Of a stretch of 64,000 nucleotides of DNA, positions 54,213 through 64,000 are shown one piece after another. The DNA comes from Janthinobacterium lividum. Lineage in GTDB: Bacteria > Pseudomonadota > Gammaproteobacteria > Burkholderiales > Burkholderiaceae_D. A program made the position numbers and the translations under genes. Each line of letters begins with the position of its first letter. Positions within the stretch are counted from its first letter, which is position 1. The stretch spans positions 372,001 to 436,000 of the forward strand of contig NZ_JAAOLY010000001.1 in NCBI RefSeq assembly GCF_011601275.1, written 5' to 3'. Below the pieces are notes generated by a model. It saw only the letters and a program-made list of their open reading frames with translations. It searched no databases and was not told the origin of the DNA.

Positions 54213-55754
54213 TTAATATGCGCCGGATTTCTTGAAATCAGCAATGGCCGCCGACAGAGTTGCTTCGCTGTCTTTGTCGAGTTGCTTGGTTTCTTCGATC
54301 TTGGCCAGCAGAGCAGCTTGCTTGGTCTTCATGTAAGCGTGGACACCAGCTTCGAACGACAGCACTTGCTTGACTGGCACGTCGTCCATGAAGCCTTTGT
54401 TCACCGAGAACAGCGATACGGCCATCAGCGAGATCGACAGTGGCGAGTATTGGGCTTGCTTGAGCAATTCCGTGACGCGGGCACCACGGTCCAGCTGCTT
54501 GCGGGTCGATTCATCCAGGTCCGAAGCGAACTGCGCAAACGCGGCCAGTTCACGGTACTGCGCCAAGTCGGTACGGATACCGCCGGACAGGTTTTTGATG
54601 ACCTTGGTCTGGGCGGCGCCACCGACGCGCGATACGGAAATACCGGCGTTAATTGCAGGACGGATACCGGCGTTGAACAGCGAGGTTTCCAGGAAGATCT
54701 GACCGTCGGTAATCGAAATCACGTTGGTTGGAACGAATGCGGACACGTCGCCAGCTTGCGTTTCAATGATCGGCAACGCCGTCAGGGAACCGGTCTTGCC
54801 TTTGACGGCGCCGTCGGTGAACTTCTCGACGTAGTCGGCGTTCACGCGTGCTGCGCGTTCCAGCAGGCGGCTGTGCAGGTAGAACACGTCGCCTGGGTAC
54901 GCTTCGCGACCTGGTGGACGGCGCAGCAGCAGCGAGATTTGACGGTATGCAACAGCTTGTTTGGACAGATCATCGTAGACGATCAGTGCATCTTCACCGC
55001 GGTCACGGAAGTATTCGCCCATGGCGCAACCGGAGTACGGCGAGATGTATTGCATGGCGGCCGATTCCGAAGCGGAAGCGGCGACAACGATGGTGTATTC
55101 CATCGCGCCGTGCTGTTCCAGCGAGCGCACGATGTTCTTGATCGACGAGGCTTTTTGGCCAATCGCGACGTAGATACATTTCATGCCCTGGCCTTTTTGA
55201 TTGATGATCGCATCAATCGCCACAGCCGACTTGCCGGTTTGACGGTCGCCGATGATCAGTTCGCGCTGGCCGCGGCCAACTGGAACCATCGCATCGATCG
55301 ACTTCAGGCCGGTTTGCATTGGTTGCGAAACGGATTCACGGGCGATCACGCCCGGTGCGATTTTTTCAATCGCGGCCGTCAGTTTGGTCTCGATGGCGCC
55401 TTTGCCGTCGATCGGCTGGCCCAGTGCGTTGACAACGCGGCCGAGCAGCTCAGGACCGACTGGCACTTCCAGAATGCGGCCGGTGCATTTCACCGTGTCG
55501 CCTTCGGAGATGTGCTCGTAGGCACCCAGAATCACGGAACCGACGGAGTCGCGTTCCAGATTCATTGCCAGGCCAAACGTGTTGCCTGGGAATTCCAGCA
55601 TCTCGCCTTGCATCACGTCCGACAAACCGTGGATGCGGCAGATACCGTCGGCGACGGAAATAACCGTGCCTTGATTACGCACTTCAGCGCCGCCGTCAAG
55701 ACCTTGGATCCGGCTCTTGATCAACTCGCTGATTTCAGATGGGTTGAGTTGCAT
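54213..55754 (-). CDS. atpA: ATP synthase alpha subunit
   Basis: A 513-residue non-catalytic nucleotide-binding F1 subunit. It has P-loop [10 protein letters not shown] near 169-178, [12 protein letters not shown] and the C-terminal [23 protein letters not shown] region. The length matches bacterial AtpA. It forms the hexamer with AtpD. Confidence 0.97.
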   Translation of the reverse strand: MQLNPSEISELIKSRIQGLDGGAEVRNQGTVISVADGICRIHGLSDVMQGEMLEFPGNTFGLAMNLERDSVGSVILGAYEHISEGDTVKCTGRILEVPVGPELLGRVVNALGQPIDGKGAIETKLTAAIEKIAPGVIARESVSQPMQTGLKSIDAMVPVGRGQRELIIGDRQTGKSAVAIDAIINQKGQGMKCIYVAIGQKASSIKNIVRSLEQHGAMEYTIVVAASASESAAMQYISPYSGCAMGEYFRDRGEDALIVYDDLSKQAVAYRQISLLLRRPPGREAYPGDVFYLHSRLLERAARVNADYVEKFTDGAVKGKTGSLTALPIIETQAGDVSAFVPTNVISITDGQIFLETSLFNAGIRPAINAGISVSRVGGAAQTKVIKNLSGGIRTDLAQYRELAAFAQFASDLDESTRKQLDRGARVTELLKQAQYSPLSISLMAVSLFSVNKGFMDDVPVKQVLSFEAGVHAYMKTKQAALLAKIEETKQLDKDSEATLSAAIADFKKSGAY

Positions 55755-55832
55755 ACTAACTCCTAAAAGTGTTTCTCTCAGCTTGCGCGAGGGGTAAGGG
55801 TCTGTCTAAGCTGGCCTGCCGAAGCGCGTGTC

Positions 55833-56378
55833 TTACGACACCAGTGCAGCGTGCAGTTGCTGCAACTTGGCGCGCACCGAGGTATCGAGCACTTGGTCGC
55901 CAACGACCACGCGCACGCCGCCGAGCAGCGATGGATCCACTGTGACGGCAGGGTTGAGCTTACGACTGAATTTCTTTTCCAGCGTTGCGACCAGCTCGGC
56001 CGTTTGGCCTTCGCTCAGATCGAAAGCGCTCGTGATCTCGGCGTCAGCCGCACCTTCCAGGCCATTTTTCAAGGCATGGAATTGCGCGCCGATTTCCGGC
56101 AGCAGGCTGATGCGGCCATTTTCGATCAACATCGTGACGAAGTTTTTCACTTCCTCATTGAGCGGCGATTTCAACAACGACAGGATGGTGGCGGCGACGT
56201 CGCTTTCCGAAACTTTCGGATTGCGCGCGTACGCCTGTACCTCGGGGTGGCTACCGATCTGTGCCAGTTCGGACACCAGCTCGGACCACGCCACGAGGTT
56301 GCTTGACTCCTTACCAGCTTGGGCTACGCGGAACAAAGCTTCCGCGTAGGGACGGGCGACGGTTGCGAGTTCTGCCAT
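55833..56378 (-). CDS. atpH: ATP synthase delta subunit
   Basis: A 181-residue peripheral-stalk subunit linking F1 to the b dimer. The N-terminal [19 protein letters not shown] and the C-terminal [30 protein letters not shown] are diagnostic. It lies 2 bp after atpF and 78 bp before atpA. Confidence 0.96.
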   Translation of the reverse strand: MAELATVARPYAEALFRVAQAGKESSNLVAWSELVSELAQIGSHPEVQAYARNPKVSESDVAATILSLLKSPLNEEVKNFVTMLIENGRISLLPEIGAQFHALKNGLEGAADAEITSAFDLSEGQTAELVATLEKKFSRKLNPAVTVDPSLLGGVRVVVGDQVLDTSVRAKLQQLHAALVS

Positions 56379-56380
56379 GA

Positions 56381-56851
56381 TTACAGCTCGACAGCAAGAC
56401 GCTGCAACATTTCGGCGTGAGCCGTAGCGTTAACTTCACGCTTCAAGATCTGCTCGGCACCCTTGACAGCCAGGTCAGCCACCTGAGCGCGCAATTGTTC
56501 GCGTGCTTTCGACAGTTGCTGTTCGGCGTCCGACTGGGCTTGCGCAATGATACGCGCAGCTTCAGCTTGTGCATTTTGCTTGATCTCTTCAGCAACCAGC
56601 TGCGCGCGCTTTTCAGCGTCCGCAACGCGTTGCGACGCTTCTTCACGTGCACTGTTCAATGCCTCTTGCGCACGCTTTTCAGCGACTGCCATCGAAGCTT
56701 GACCTTGATCGGCAGCAGCCAATCCATCCGCGATTCGTTTGGCACGCTCATCCAGCGCATTGTTCAGCGCTGGAAATACGAACTTCATCGAGAACCAGAC
56801 CAACACCGCGAAGGTGATCATCTGGCCGATGAGCGACATATTGATGTCCAT
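56381..56851 (-). CDS. atpF: ATP synthase b subunit
   Basis: A 156-residue subunit with one N-terminal membrane helix ([21 protein letters not shown]) and a long Ala/Glu/Arg-rich coiled coil that dimerises to form the outer stalk. The length is exactly typical of bacterial b. It follows atpE by 43 bp. Confidence 0.95.
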   Translation of the reverse strand: MDINMSLIGQMITFAVLVWFSMKFVFPALNNALDERAKRIADGLAAADQGQASMAVAEKRAQEALNSAREEASQRVADAEKRAQLVAEEIKQNAQAEAARIIAQAQSDAEQQLSKAREQLRAQVADLAVKGAEQILKREVNATAHAEMLQRLAVEL

Positions 56852-56894
56852 ACCTTTGCTCCTAACTAAAAGTTTCTCCTAGGGTTGGAGCGAA

Positions 56895-57182
<288 letters not shown>

Positions 57183-57232
57183 CTAAATTTAAAAACGAAA
57201 GATACTAAAAAAACAAAATATAAAGTTAATGA

Positions 57233-58063
<831 letters not shown>

Positions 58064-58093
58064 TCAGAGCTCAACAGGCCCCAAAACCAATGA

Positions 58094-58462
58094 TTAAACA
58101 GCGAGCAATGAAAACCAGTATGCTAAGGTTGCCACCGCGAAACCCAAGATCAGCCATAACCAGGCGGCCGACTGAAACAACACCAGTGCCAATATAAACA
58201 GCACCGCTGTGATAAATATTTTCACCACTTCTGCGCGCAAATGCGCCCGGAATGCCTTATTGGCGTCGCTAGAACCGCGAACCACCAACAGGGCATACAC
58301 CAGGCTACCGATGACTGCGATAGCGCCGCCGTACGCGGCGGACCAGCCTCTGACACTGCCACCGAAAAACAGGGTGACCGTGGCAAAACTGATAGCGATT
58401 GCTAGCTGCAAGGCAACTACTTTGTAGACTGGCTTGGCAATACTTTGTTGTGAATCACTCAA
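58094..58462 (-). CDS. atpI: ATP synthase subunit I
   Basis: A 122-residue four-helix membrane protein that helps assemble the c-ring and, in some bacteria, magnesium uptake. The GGSVRGWSAAYGGAIAVIGSLVYALLV core is characteristic. It is the first gene of the operon, about 36 bp after the predicted start of transcription. Nothing else is recognisable in the 270-bp gap upstream to parB. Confidence 0.9.
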   Translation of the reverse strand: MSDSQQSIAKPVYKVVALQLAIAISFATVTLFFGGSVRGWSAAYGGAIAVIGSLVYALLVVRGSSDANKAFRAHLRAEVVKIFITAVLFILALVLFQSAAWLWLILGFAVATLAYWFSLLAV

Positions 58463-58504
58463 TTACCAAGTTCCCAGAAAAATCTACACACGCAAAGACA
58501 CGGG

Positions 58505-58534
58505 ATTATAGTTGGCTTTGATCTATAGAGTCAA
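58505..58534 (-). promoter_or_regulatory. Sigma70-type promoter of the atp operon
   Basis: On the minus strand TTGACT (58534-58529) and TATAAT (58510-58505) are separated by 18 bp, a near-consensus promoter, about 42 bp before the atpI start. It is the strongest promoter-like sequence in the window, as expected for an abundant complex. Confidence 0.85.
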
Positions 58535-58732
58535 ACGTTGCTGCACCGCAGCAGGGCAATTGCTGCGTGAAACTGACGCTTTACCGACTATTCGCCGCCT
58601 TTTGCACCACTATATGGCAAAGCCGCTTGTCTGGCCGCTTCCAGCCGTGTTATCAAGGAATCACGTGGTGCATCCGGAAAGCATGGCCGGATTGTCCACA
58701 CCCGCATGGCCCCTGCCTTTGCAGCTTGCTAT

Positions 58733-59620
58733 TTAACCACGCAAGCGGGTCAACAAACCATCCAATACGTCAAGATCGGCAAAATCGATCACCAATTGGC
58801 CACGGCCCTTGTTGCCCATCTTGAACACCACGGGCGTGGCCAGCGCATCGGACAGCTCTTCTTCCAGGCGCGCGATGTCGCCGGACTTTTCCTTTTGCCG
58901 CGGCTCGACCGGGTTGGCCGCTTCCTCGACCGTGCGCGTGACGAGCTTTTCCGTTTCACGCACGGACAGGCGCTTGGCCACGACCTGGTTCGCCAGGGTG
59001 ATCTGGCTGGCCGCATCGACGGCCAGCAGCGCGCGCGCATGGCCCATGTCGATATCGCCGGCCATCAGCATGGTTTGCACGGGAGCGGCCAGGTTCATCA
59101 AACGCAACAGGTTCGACACGGCGCTGCGCGAACGTCCCAGCGCAGTGGCCGCTTGCTCATGCGTAAAACTGAAGTCGGCGATCAGGCGGTGAATGCCTTG
59201 CGCTTCTTCCAATGGATTGAGGTCCTCGCGCTGGATGTTCTCGATCAGTGCCATGGCGGCGGCCGCCAGGTCGTCGACGTCGCGCACCAGTACCGGCACT
59301 TCCGTCAGGCCGGCCAGTTGCGAAGCGCGGAAACGGCGTTCGCCGGCGATGATTTCATATTTGACCAGGCCGCTCAAGGTGTCTTGCCCGATCGGGCGCA
59401 CCAGGATCGGCTGCATCAGCCCTTGCGCCTTGATCGAGGCGGCCAGTTCATTCAAGGCTCCCTCGTCCATGCGCGTGCGCGGCTGGTATTTGCCTGCTTG
59501 CATTTGCGACACGGGCAATTTCGACGGTTGATTCGTGTCCGGACTGGTGAAGTCGCCACCACCGCCGCCCAACAGGGCGTCGAGTCCGCGCCCCAATCCT
59601 TTTAATTTTTTCGTAGCCAT
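58733..59620 (-). CDS. parB: Chromosome-partitioning protein ParB
   Basis: A 295-residue ParB/Spo0J protein that binds parS, spreads along DNA using CTP and drives origin segregation. The CTP-binding GERRFRASQLAGL motif and the helix-turn-helix region FSFTHEQAATALGRSRSAVSNLLRLMNL are intact. The C-terminal dimerisation segment ends KGRGQLVIDFADLDVLDGLLTRLRG. It lies 64 bp downstream of parA. A close-to-consensus parS site lies 3.7 kb away at 63348-63363. Confidence 0.95.
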   Translation of the reverse strand: MATKKLKGLGRGLDALLGGGGGDFTSPDTNQPSKLPVSQMQAGKYQPRTRMDEGALNELAASIKAQGLMQPILVRPIGQDTLSGLVKYEIIAGERRFRASQLAGLTEVPVLVRDVDDLAAAAMALIENIQREDLNPLEEAQGIHRLIADFSFTHEQAATALGRSRSAVSNLLRLMNLAAPVQTMLMAGDIDMGHARALLAVDAASQITLANQVVAKRLSVRETEKLVTRTVEEAANPVEPRQKEKSGDIARLEEELSDALATPVVFKMGNKGRGQLVIDFADLDVLDGLLTRLRG

Positions 59621-59684
59621 GCTGTCCTAATCGTGTTTTCAGAGTAAGCGCTTACATCATGAAGTGCAGACGCCCGCCCCTTGT

Positions 59685-60455
59685 TTACATATGTTTGATG
59701 CGTTCGACCATCTCGGCGCCGAAGGCGATATACGCCTGGGCACCTTTCGAGCTGGGGTCGAAGGTCACGCCGGGCAGGCCGTACGACGGCGCTTCGGCCA
59801 GACGCACGTTGCGCGGGATGATGGTATTGAACACCTTGTCGCCGAAGTGCTGTTCCAGCTGGGCCGACACCTGTTGCGATAATGTCATGCGTGGATCGAA
59901 CATCACGCGCAACAGACCAATGATCTTCAGATCCGGGTTCAGGTTCGCATGCACCTTCTTGATGGTATTGACCAGGTCGGACAAGCCTTCCAACGCGTAG
60001 TACTCGCACTGCATCGGGATGATCACGCCATGCGCGGCGCACAGGCCGTTCAAGGTCAGCATCGATAATGCCGGTGGGCAATCTACCAAGATGAAATCGT
60101 ATTCGCCGTCCACTTCGGCCAGCGCATCCTTCAGGCGGCGTTCGCGGTTGTCCAGTTCGACCATCTCCACTTCGGCGCCGGCCAGTTCGCGGTTTGACGG
60201 CAAGACGTCGAAGCGCCCCGCTTCCGAACGCTGGCGTGCCGTCTTGACATCGGACTCGCCCAGCATCACTTCATAGGTCGACGCCTTCAAGCCGGCCTTG
60301 TTGATGCCGGCGCCCATGGTCGCATTGCCCTGCGGGTCGAGGTCGACCAGCAGCACGCGCTGGTTCAACTTGGCCAGACCGGCGGAGAGGTTGACGCTTG
60401 TTGTGGTTTTACCAACACCACCCTTTTGATTTGCTACACAAAAAATTTTGGCCAT
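59685..60455 (-). CDS. parA: Chromosome-partitioning ATPase ParA (Soj-like)
   Basis: A 256-residue Walker-type ATPase. The deviant Walker A KGGVGKTTTS is at 10-19 within FCVANQKGGVGKTT. Switch I and Walker B FILVDCPPALSMLTLNG are normal. It lacks the N-terminal DNA-binding region of plasmid ParA, so it is the chromosomal form. ATG 60455 starts the conserved MAKIFCVANQ; the frame to 60482 reaches into the AT-rich repeat region and is not supported. Confidence 0.96.
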   Translation of the reverse strand: MAKIFCVANQKGGVGKTTTSVNLSAGLAKLNQRVLLVDLDPQGNATMGAGINKAGLKASTYEVMLGESDVKTARQRSEAGRFDVLPSNRELAGAEVEMVELDNRERRLKDALAEVDGEYDFILVDCPPALSMLTLNGLCAAHGVIIPMQCEYYALEGLSDLVNTIKKVHANLNPDLKIIGLLRVMFDPRMTLSQQVSAQLEQHFGDKVFNTIIPRNVRLAEAPSYGLPGVTFDPSSKGAQAYIAFGAEMVERIKHM

Positions 60456-60520
60456 GTATCTTCTAGTTGTAAAGAGATGCAAACTTCATCGTGCGCCCCG
60501 GCATTGGACCGAAACGATTT

Positions 60521-60610
60521 ATACTATTTATTTCATTTATACGGTATAAATCGTCTATACGGTTTATATTATTTATACCGTATAAACTGTTTATATGATT
60601 TATATCGTTT
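60521..60610. repeat. Five-unit degenerate 18-bp AT-rich tandem repeat between parA and rsmG
   Basis: Units begin at 60521, 60539, 60557, 60575 and 60593, each starting ATA and mostly ending TTT. A consensus is roughly ATACSRTWTAWAYYRTTT. Two 15-bp palindromes TTTATACSGTATAAA (60536-60550 and 60572-60586) fall 36 bp apart, exactly two units. The block is about 80% A+T in a genome of high GC. It has no gene of its own. Its role (segregation, unwinding, promoter or decay control of parA) is unknown. Confidence 0.85.
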
Positions 60611-60623
60611 AATTTTGCGGCCT

Positions 60624-61268
60624 TTAAATTCTTGCTATAAAGACCAGATGACGCTCTGCATTTAGCCCTGGGACCTGGATTGCTCGTAATTCCGTCACTT
60701 TCCAGTCTGCCGGCAGTCGCTCGCGCTCGTCTGGCGGTGCCACCCCTTTCAAGGCGATGAATTGCCCGCCCTCGGCCAGTACGTGATTCGACCAGTTGAC
60801 GAAATCGGACAGGTCGGCAAAGGCGCGCGAGGTGATCACGTCGAATTTCTGCTGCACTTCCAGCTGCTCCACCCGTTTCGTGTACACGGTGACGTTGCTC
60901 AAGCCCAGTTCGGCCTTCACTTGCGTCAAGAATGCCGTCTTTTTATGCACGGTGTCGATCATCGACACCTTGATATCGGGCCGTGCGATGGCCAGGACCA
61001 TGCCCGGCAAGCCGCCGCCAGCGCCCACGTCGAGCACGTTTTTCGCGTCCGCGAACGCCGGCACGGCGGCCAGCGAATCGAGCACGTGCAGGGTCAGCAT
61101 CTGCAGGGGATCGCGTACCGACGTCAGGTTGTACACGCTGTTCCATTTGGCCAGCAAGGCCAGGTAATCGAGCAGTTTTTCCGTCTGATCCGCGCTCAGA
61201 TCGAGCCCCAGCGCGGCGATGCCTTCATTCAAAATCTGGGCCAATGCGGCCCGGTCAAACTGCTTCAT
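60624..61268 (-). CDS. rsmG: 16S rRNA (guanine527-N7)-methyltransferase
   Basis: A 214-residue SAM-dependent methyltransferase (GidB) that methylates G527 of 16S rRNA. The SAM-binding [17 protein letters not shown] is near 80-96, and the preceding [16 protein letters not shown] and following [13 protein letters not shown] are typical. ATG 61268 overlaps the mnmG stop by ATGA. Its loss gives low-level streptomycin resistance in other bacteria. Confidence 0.95.
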   Translation of the reverse strand: MKQFDRAALAQILNEGIAALGLDLSADQTEKLLDYLALLAKWNSVYNLTSVRDPLQMLTLHVLDSLAAVPAFADAKNVLDVGAGGGLPGMVLAIARPDIKVSMIDTVHKKTAFLTQVKAELGLSNVTVYTKRVEQLEVQQKFDVITSRAFADLSDFVNWSNHVLAEGGQFIALKGVAPPDERERLPADWKVTELRAIQVPGLNAERHLVFIARI

Positions 61269-63214
61269 TCAACAACCTCGTCCTTTAAAGTGGTGGTCTG
61301 CATTTCGGCCTGCCCTGCGCCAAAACCGCGCTTTTTCAGGTGCACCAGCAGCAGCGAAATCGCCGCCGGCGTCACGCCCGAAATGCGCGATGCCTGGCCC
61401 AGGGTTTCCGGACGCTGCTTGTCGAGTTTTTGCCGTACTTCGACCGACAGTGCGCCGATATCCAGGTAATTGAAACCTTCTGGCAAGGCCAGGTTTTCAT
61501 AGTGTTCGTGGCGCTCGATTTCCTTGCTCTGGCGCTCGATGTAGCCCGCGTATTTGAGCTGGATTTCCACCTGTTCGCGCACGGCGGGATCCATCACGCC
61601 GGGGCCGGCCAGGGCCTGGCCTTCCATGCCCGTCATGCTCATCAGGGTGTCGTAGCCGACGTTCGGGCGGCACAGCAGGTCCGCCAGCGAGTACTCGCGT
61701 TCGATGGCCTGGCCGACGATGCGTTCCGACTCGGCGGCCGCCAGGATGCGCGGATTGACCCACGTGGAACGCAGGCGCTGCAGTTCCAGCGCCACCGCTT
61801 CGCGCTTGGTCTCGAATGCTTGCCATTGGGCGTCGCCGACGCAGCCCAAAGTGCGGCCGATTTCCGTCAGGCGCATGTCGGCATTGTCTTCGCGCAGGCT
61901 CAAACGGTACTCGGCGCGGCTGGTGAACATGCGGTACGGCTCCTGCACGCCCTGGGTGATCAGATCGTCGACCAGCACGCCCAGATAGGCCTCGGAGCGG
62001 CCCGGAACCCAGGCTTCCTTGTCCTGCGTCAGCAAGGCCGCATTCAGGCCCGCCAGCATGCCTTGCGCGGCCGCTTCCTCGTAGCCCGTGGTGCCATTGA
62101 TCTGGCCGGCGAAGAACAGGCCGGCGACGGCCTTCGTTTCCAGCGACGCTTTCAAGCCGCGCGGGTCGAAATAATCGTATTCGATGGCGTAGCCGGGACG
62201 CAGGATGTGGGCGTTTTCCATGCCCTTCATCGACTGCACCAGGGCGATCTGCACGTCGAACGGCAAGCTCGTGGAGATGCCGTTCGGATAGAACTCATGC
62301 GTGGTCAAGCCTTCCGGCTCGAGGAAGATCTGGTGCGATTCCTTGCCCGAGAAACGGTGGATCTTGTCTTCGATCGAGGGGCAATAACGGGGGCCGACGC
62401 CTTCGATGACGCCCGTGTACATGGGGCTGCGGTCCAGACCGGCGCGGATGATGTCGTGCGTCTGGCTATTCGTGTGCGTGACCCAGCACGGCACCTGGCG
62501 CGGGTGCATGGCCGTGTTGCCCATCACGGAGAACACAGGCACGGGATCGAGGTCGCCCGCCTGTTCCTGCATGACGGAAAAATCGATCGTGCGGCCATCG
62601 ATGCGCGGCGGCGTGCCCGTTTTCAAGCGCCCTTGCGGCAGCTTTAATTCCTTCAAGCGGGCCGACAGCGAGATGGCGGGCGGGTCGCCGGCGCGGCCAG
62701 CCGAATAATTATTCAAGCCCACGTGGATCTTGCCGTCGAGGAAAGTACCGGCCGTCAGCACGACGGCGCGCGCGAGAAACTTCAGGCCGATCTGTGTCAC
62801 GGCGCCAACCACGCGGTCGCCTTCGACGATCAGGTCATCGACGGCTTGCTGGAACAGCCACAGATTAGGCTGGTTTTCCAGGCGCGTGCGGATGGCGGCC
62901 TTGTACAAAATACGGTCTGCCTGGGCGCGCGTGGCGCGAACTGCCGGGCCTTTCGAGGAGTTCAGGATGCGAAACTGGATGCCGGACTCGTCGGTGGCGA
63001 TAGCCATCGCGCCGCCCATGGCATCGACCTCCTTGACCAGGTGGCCCTTGCCGATGCCGCCGATGGAGGGATTGCACGACATCTGGCCCAGTGTCTCAAT
63101 ATTATGCGTGAGCAATAGCGTCTTCTGCCCCATGCGGGCGGAAGCGAGGGCCGCCTCGGTACCGGCGTGACCACCGCCGACAACAATGACGTCGAATTCT
63201 GTAGGAAATAACAT
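61265..63214 (-). CDS. mnmG: tRNA uridine-5-carboxymethylaminomethyl modification enzyme MnmG
   Basis: A 649-residue FAD-dependent enzyme (GidA) that, with MnmE, modifies wobble uridine of certain tRNAs. The FAD-binding [21 protein letters not shown] begins at residue 10, and [35 protein letters not shown] and [16 protein letters not shown] follow. The C-terminal half has [21 protein letters not shown] chose ATG 63214 from the conserved N-terminus ([15 protein letters not shown]); the frame to 63301 is not supported. A TATAAT at 63261-63266 on the minus strand suits its promoter. Confidence 0.95.
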   Translation of the reverse strand: MLFPTEFDVIVVGGGHAGTEAALASARMGQKTLLLTHNIETLGQMSCNPSIGGIGKGHLVKEVDAMGGAMAIATDESGIQFRILNSSKGPAVRATRAQADRILYKAAIRTRLENQPNLWLFQQAVDDLIVEGDRVVGAVTQIGLKFLARAVVLTAGTFLDGKIHVGLNNYSAGRAGDPPAISLSARLKELKLPQGRLKTGTPPRIDGRTIDFSVMQEQAGDLDPVPVFSVMGNTAMHPRQVPCWVTHTNSQTHDIIRAGLDRSPMYTGVIEGVGPRYCPSIEDKIHRFSGKESHQIFLEPEGLTTHEFYPNGISTSLPFDVQIALVQSMKGMENAHILRPGYAIEYDYFDPRGLKASLETKAVAGLFFAGQINGTTGYEEAAAQGMLAGLNAALLTQDKEAWVPGRSEAYLGVLVDDLITQGVQEPYRMFTSRAEYRLSLREDNADMRLTEIGRTLGCVGDAQWQAFETKREAVALELQRLRSTWVNPRILAAAESERIVGQAIEREYSLADLLCRPNVGYDTLMSMTGMEGQALAGPGVMDPAVREQVEIQLKYAGYIERQSKEIERHEHYENLALPEGFNYLDIGALSVEVRQKLDKQRPETLGQASRISGVTPAAISLLLVHLKKRGFGAGQAEMQTTTLKDEVVE

Positions 63215-63260
63215 GATAAATAGGTAACAATGCAAGTAAAAATGCGGGAAGAGAGCTCCG

Positions 63261-63266
63261 ATTATA
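63261..63266 (-). promoter_or_regulatory. -10 element of the mnmG promoter
   Basis: The minus strand reads GACTCTATAATCGG about 50 bp before mnmG, a perfect TATAAT. The -35 at the right distance (AGGTTG or GGTTGC) is weak, so the start site is uncertain. Confidence 0.5.
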
Positions 63267-63347
63267 GAGTCTTTTTGCAAGCGCAACCTTCCACGGGCCA
63301 TTTTTTGCTTAATTTTTACTCAGCAAGGGCAAGCCGACGGCGATTTT

Positions 63348-63363
63348 TGTTTCACGTGGAACA
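63348..63363. other. parS centromere-like ParB binding site
   Basis: TGTTTCACGTGGAACA is a 16-bp near-palindrome that differs from the common parS TGTTTCACGTGAAACA at one base. It lies in the mnmG to gdx gap, 3.7 kb from parB. The proximity to parAB and mnmG is typical of origin-proximal parS, which implies that the window lies near the replication origin. Confidence 0.92.
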
Positions 63364-63479
63364 CGCGGCGCTGCCAAGACAGGGTACTGCGCCGGGCTGC
63401 GGCAGGGTGAAATGTTTGCTACAATTGCCGCATCGTCCGCATCCGTGGCTACGCCAGTGGCCAGCGGGACGATCATCCA

Positions 63480-63523
63480 GGAGGACGGCCTCCCCCATCA
63501 TGGGAACACACCGGGACGGCCCG
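63480..63523 (+). ncRNA. Guanidine-II (mini-ykkC) riboswitch upstream of gdx
   Basis: Two small hairpins each have the class-defining ACGR loop. The first is GGAGG-ACGG-CCTCC (63480-63493) and the second CGGG-ACGG-CCCG (63512-63523), 18 nt apart. The second ends 7 nt before TAAGGAG, the ribosome-binding site of the guanidinium exporter gene at 63543. This fits the known mechanism in which guanidine brings the two loops together and opens translation. A weak promoter, TACAAT at 63420-63425, lies 54 bp upstream. Confidence 0.88.
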
Positions 63524-63542
63524 CTCTGTATAAGGAGCCGCC

Positions 63543-63863
63543 ATGGCCTGGATACTGTTACTCATTGCCGGCATGTTTGAAGTCGTGTGGGCATACTCGA
63601 TGAAACTCTCCGAGGGTTTCACCAGACTCACTCCCTCCGTCATTACCATCGTCATGATGATCGCCAGCTTCGGCTTGCTGTCGCTGGCCATGCGCACCCT
63701 GCCCCTGGGCACGGCCTACACCATCTGGACGGGCATCGGCGCCGTCGGCGCCTTTATCGTCGGCATCGTTTTTCTGGGCGAGCAAGTCAACACCATGCGC
63801 GTGTGCGCTGCCGTCCTCATCGTGTGCGGCATCGTGCTGATGAAACTGTCGTCCAGCCACTGA
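63543..63863 (+). CDS. gdx: Guanidinium exporter, small multidrug resistance family
   Basis: A 106-residue four-helix transporter of the SugE/Gdx subgroup of SMR proteins, which exports guanidinium in exchange for protons. The essential Glu13 is in [12 protein letters not shown], which has the Gdx-type tryptophan and lysine pattern. Helix 3 has [15 protein letters not shown] and helix 4 [17 protein letters not shown]. It follows a two-hairpin guanidine-II riboswitch. An ATG after TAAGGAG fixes the start. The nuoA gene begins 11 bp after its stop. Confidence 0.92.
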   Translation: MAWILLLIAGMFEVVWAYSMKLSEGFTRLTPSVITIVMMIASFGLLSLAMRTLPLGTAYTIWTGIGAVGAFIVGIVFLGEQVNTMRVCAAVLIVCGIVLMKLSSSH

Positions 63864-63874
63864 GAGGAATCGAC

Positions 63875-64000
63875 ATGCTCCTCGAAAACTATTTTCCCGT
63901 CCTCCTGTTCATTCTGATCGGCATCCTCGTCGGCATCGTACCCATGCTGCTGGGGCGCGCGCTCGGTCCGCACAAACCCGATCCGCAAAAGCTGTCGCCG
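63875..64000 (+). CDS. nuoA: NADH-quinone oxidoreductase subunit A (5' part)
   Basis: The first 42 codons of a NuoA protein, cut by the window edge. The sequence [20 protein letters not shown] with the following [21 protein letters not shown] is the conserved first helix and loop of this complex I membrane subunit. GAGAGGAA lies just before the ATG. It starts 11 bp after gdx, so gdx and this gene are likely transcribed together or the nuo promoter lies inside gdx. Whether the full nuo operon follows cannot be seen. Confidence 0.88.
   Translation, partial: MLLENYFPVLLFILIGILVGIVPMLLGRALGPHKPDPQKLSP

Noticed and set aside
58463-58732. Possible small gene between atpI and parB
   Set aside because: Plus-strand frames here have no ribosome-binding site or family features, and the region holds the minus-strand atp promoter.
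60426-60665. Open frame with a repeated Leu-Tyr pattern across the AT-rich block
   Set aside because: Its repetition comes from the 18-bp DNA repeat (6 codons per unit), it overlaps parA and rsmG ends on the other strand, and it has no ribosome-binding site.

Overview
The window is GC-rich, gene-dense bacterial DNA with the gene order and protein families of a betaproteobacterium of the family Oxalobacteraceae; a Janthinobacterium-, Duganella- or Massilia-like organism fits best. This rests on gene content and on recall of homologous proteins, not on a database search. Pointers are the order mnmG-rsmG-parA-parB-atpIBEFHAGDC next to a parS site, two short-chain PHA depolymerases, a Weimberg-type xylose cluster and a NuoA start at the right edge. 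I see no insertion sequence, prophage or CRISPR array, and one tRNA gene.

Layout. 1-3590: end of a branched-chain amino-acid type (Liv) ABC transport operon with a YjbR-like protein and an AMP-forming CoA ligase. 3655-6571: hypoxanthine phosphoribosyltransferase, nitronate monooxygenase, a metallo-beta-lactamase-fold hydrolase and a DUF1289 protein. 6850-8586: CopG regulator plus type 1 PHA depolymerase. 8579-12809: HD-GYP response regulator and a large hybrid sensor kinase. 12905-19211: housekeeping genes (CWC protein, argB, tRNA-Thr, TraB/GumN, pyrimidine nucleotidase, slmA, fused pabBC, DUF1428). 19327-24046: glutathione peroxidase, type 2 PHA depolymerase, gabD, PPK2, CoA-binding protein.

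24113-42600 is a large sugar-catabolism island. The minus strand carries xylX-xylB-xylD (Weimberg xylose oxidation), xylFGH (xylose ABC importer), xylR, an aldose epimerase-like gene, and a 2-keto-3-deoxygalactonate kinase, IlvD/Edd dehydratase, SMP-30 lactonase and KDPGal-type aldolase. Many of these genes overlap by ATGA, which implies translational coupling. Divergent from xylX is a second importer of the ChvE-GguA-GguB type. The 375 bp between the two arms holds two similar inverted repeats that could be operators. The inferred logic is that two importers take up aldoses, and two non-phosphorylating or late-phosphorylating oxidative routes turn them into 2-oxoglutarate or pyruvate plus triose phosphate.

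42669-49350 is the most unusual locus. A Tat-type FAD amine-oxidase-like protein and a multi-pass membrane spermidine-synthase-like protein are divergent from DUF350, SPFH, DUF4178, a tiny Gly-rich membrane protein and S-adenosylmethionine decarboxylase. It looks like a self-contained polyamine-linked membrane system. 49413-51304 encodes a lipoprotein and rsgA, which has a structured leader containing a 12-codon ORF.

51363-63214 is the chromosome-maintenance and energy block on the minus strand: the complete F1Fo ATP synthase operon with a strong sigma70-type promoter, parB, parA, rsmG and mnmG. A 90-bp block of five degenerate 18-bp AT-rich repeats sits between parA and rsmG. 63215-64000 holds a parS site, a guanidine-II (mini-ykkC) riboswitch, the guanidinium exporter gdx and the start of nuoA. 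A family of REP-like palindromes (33-154 bp per locus) recurs at four intergenic sites.
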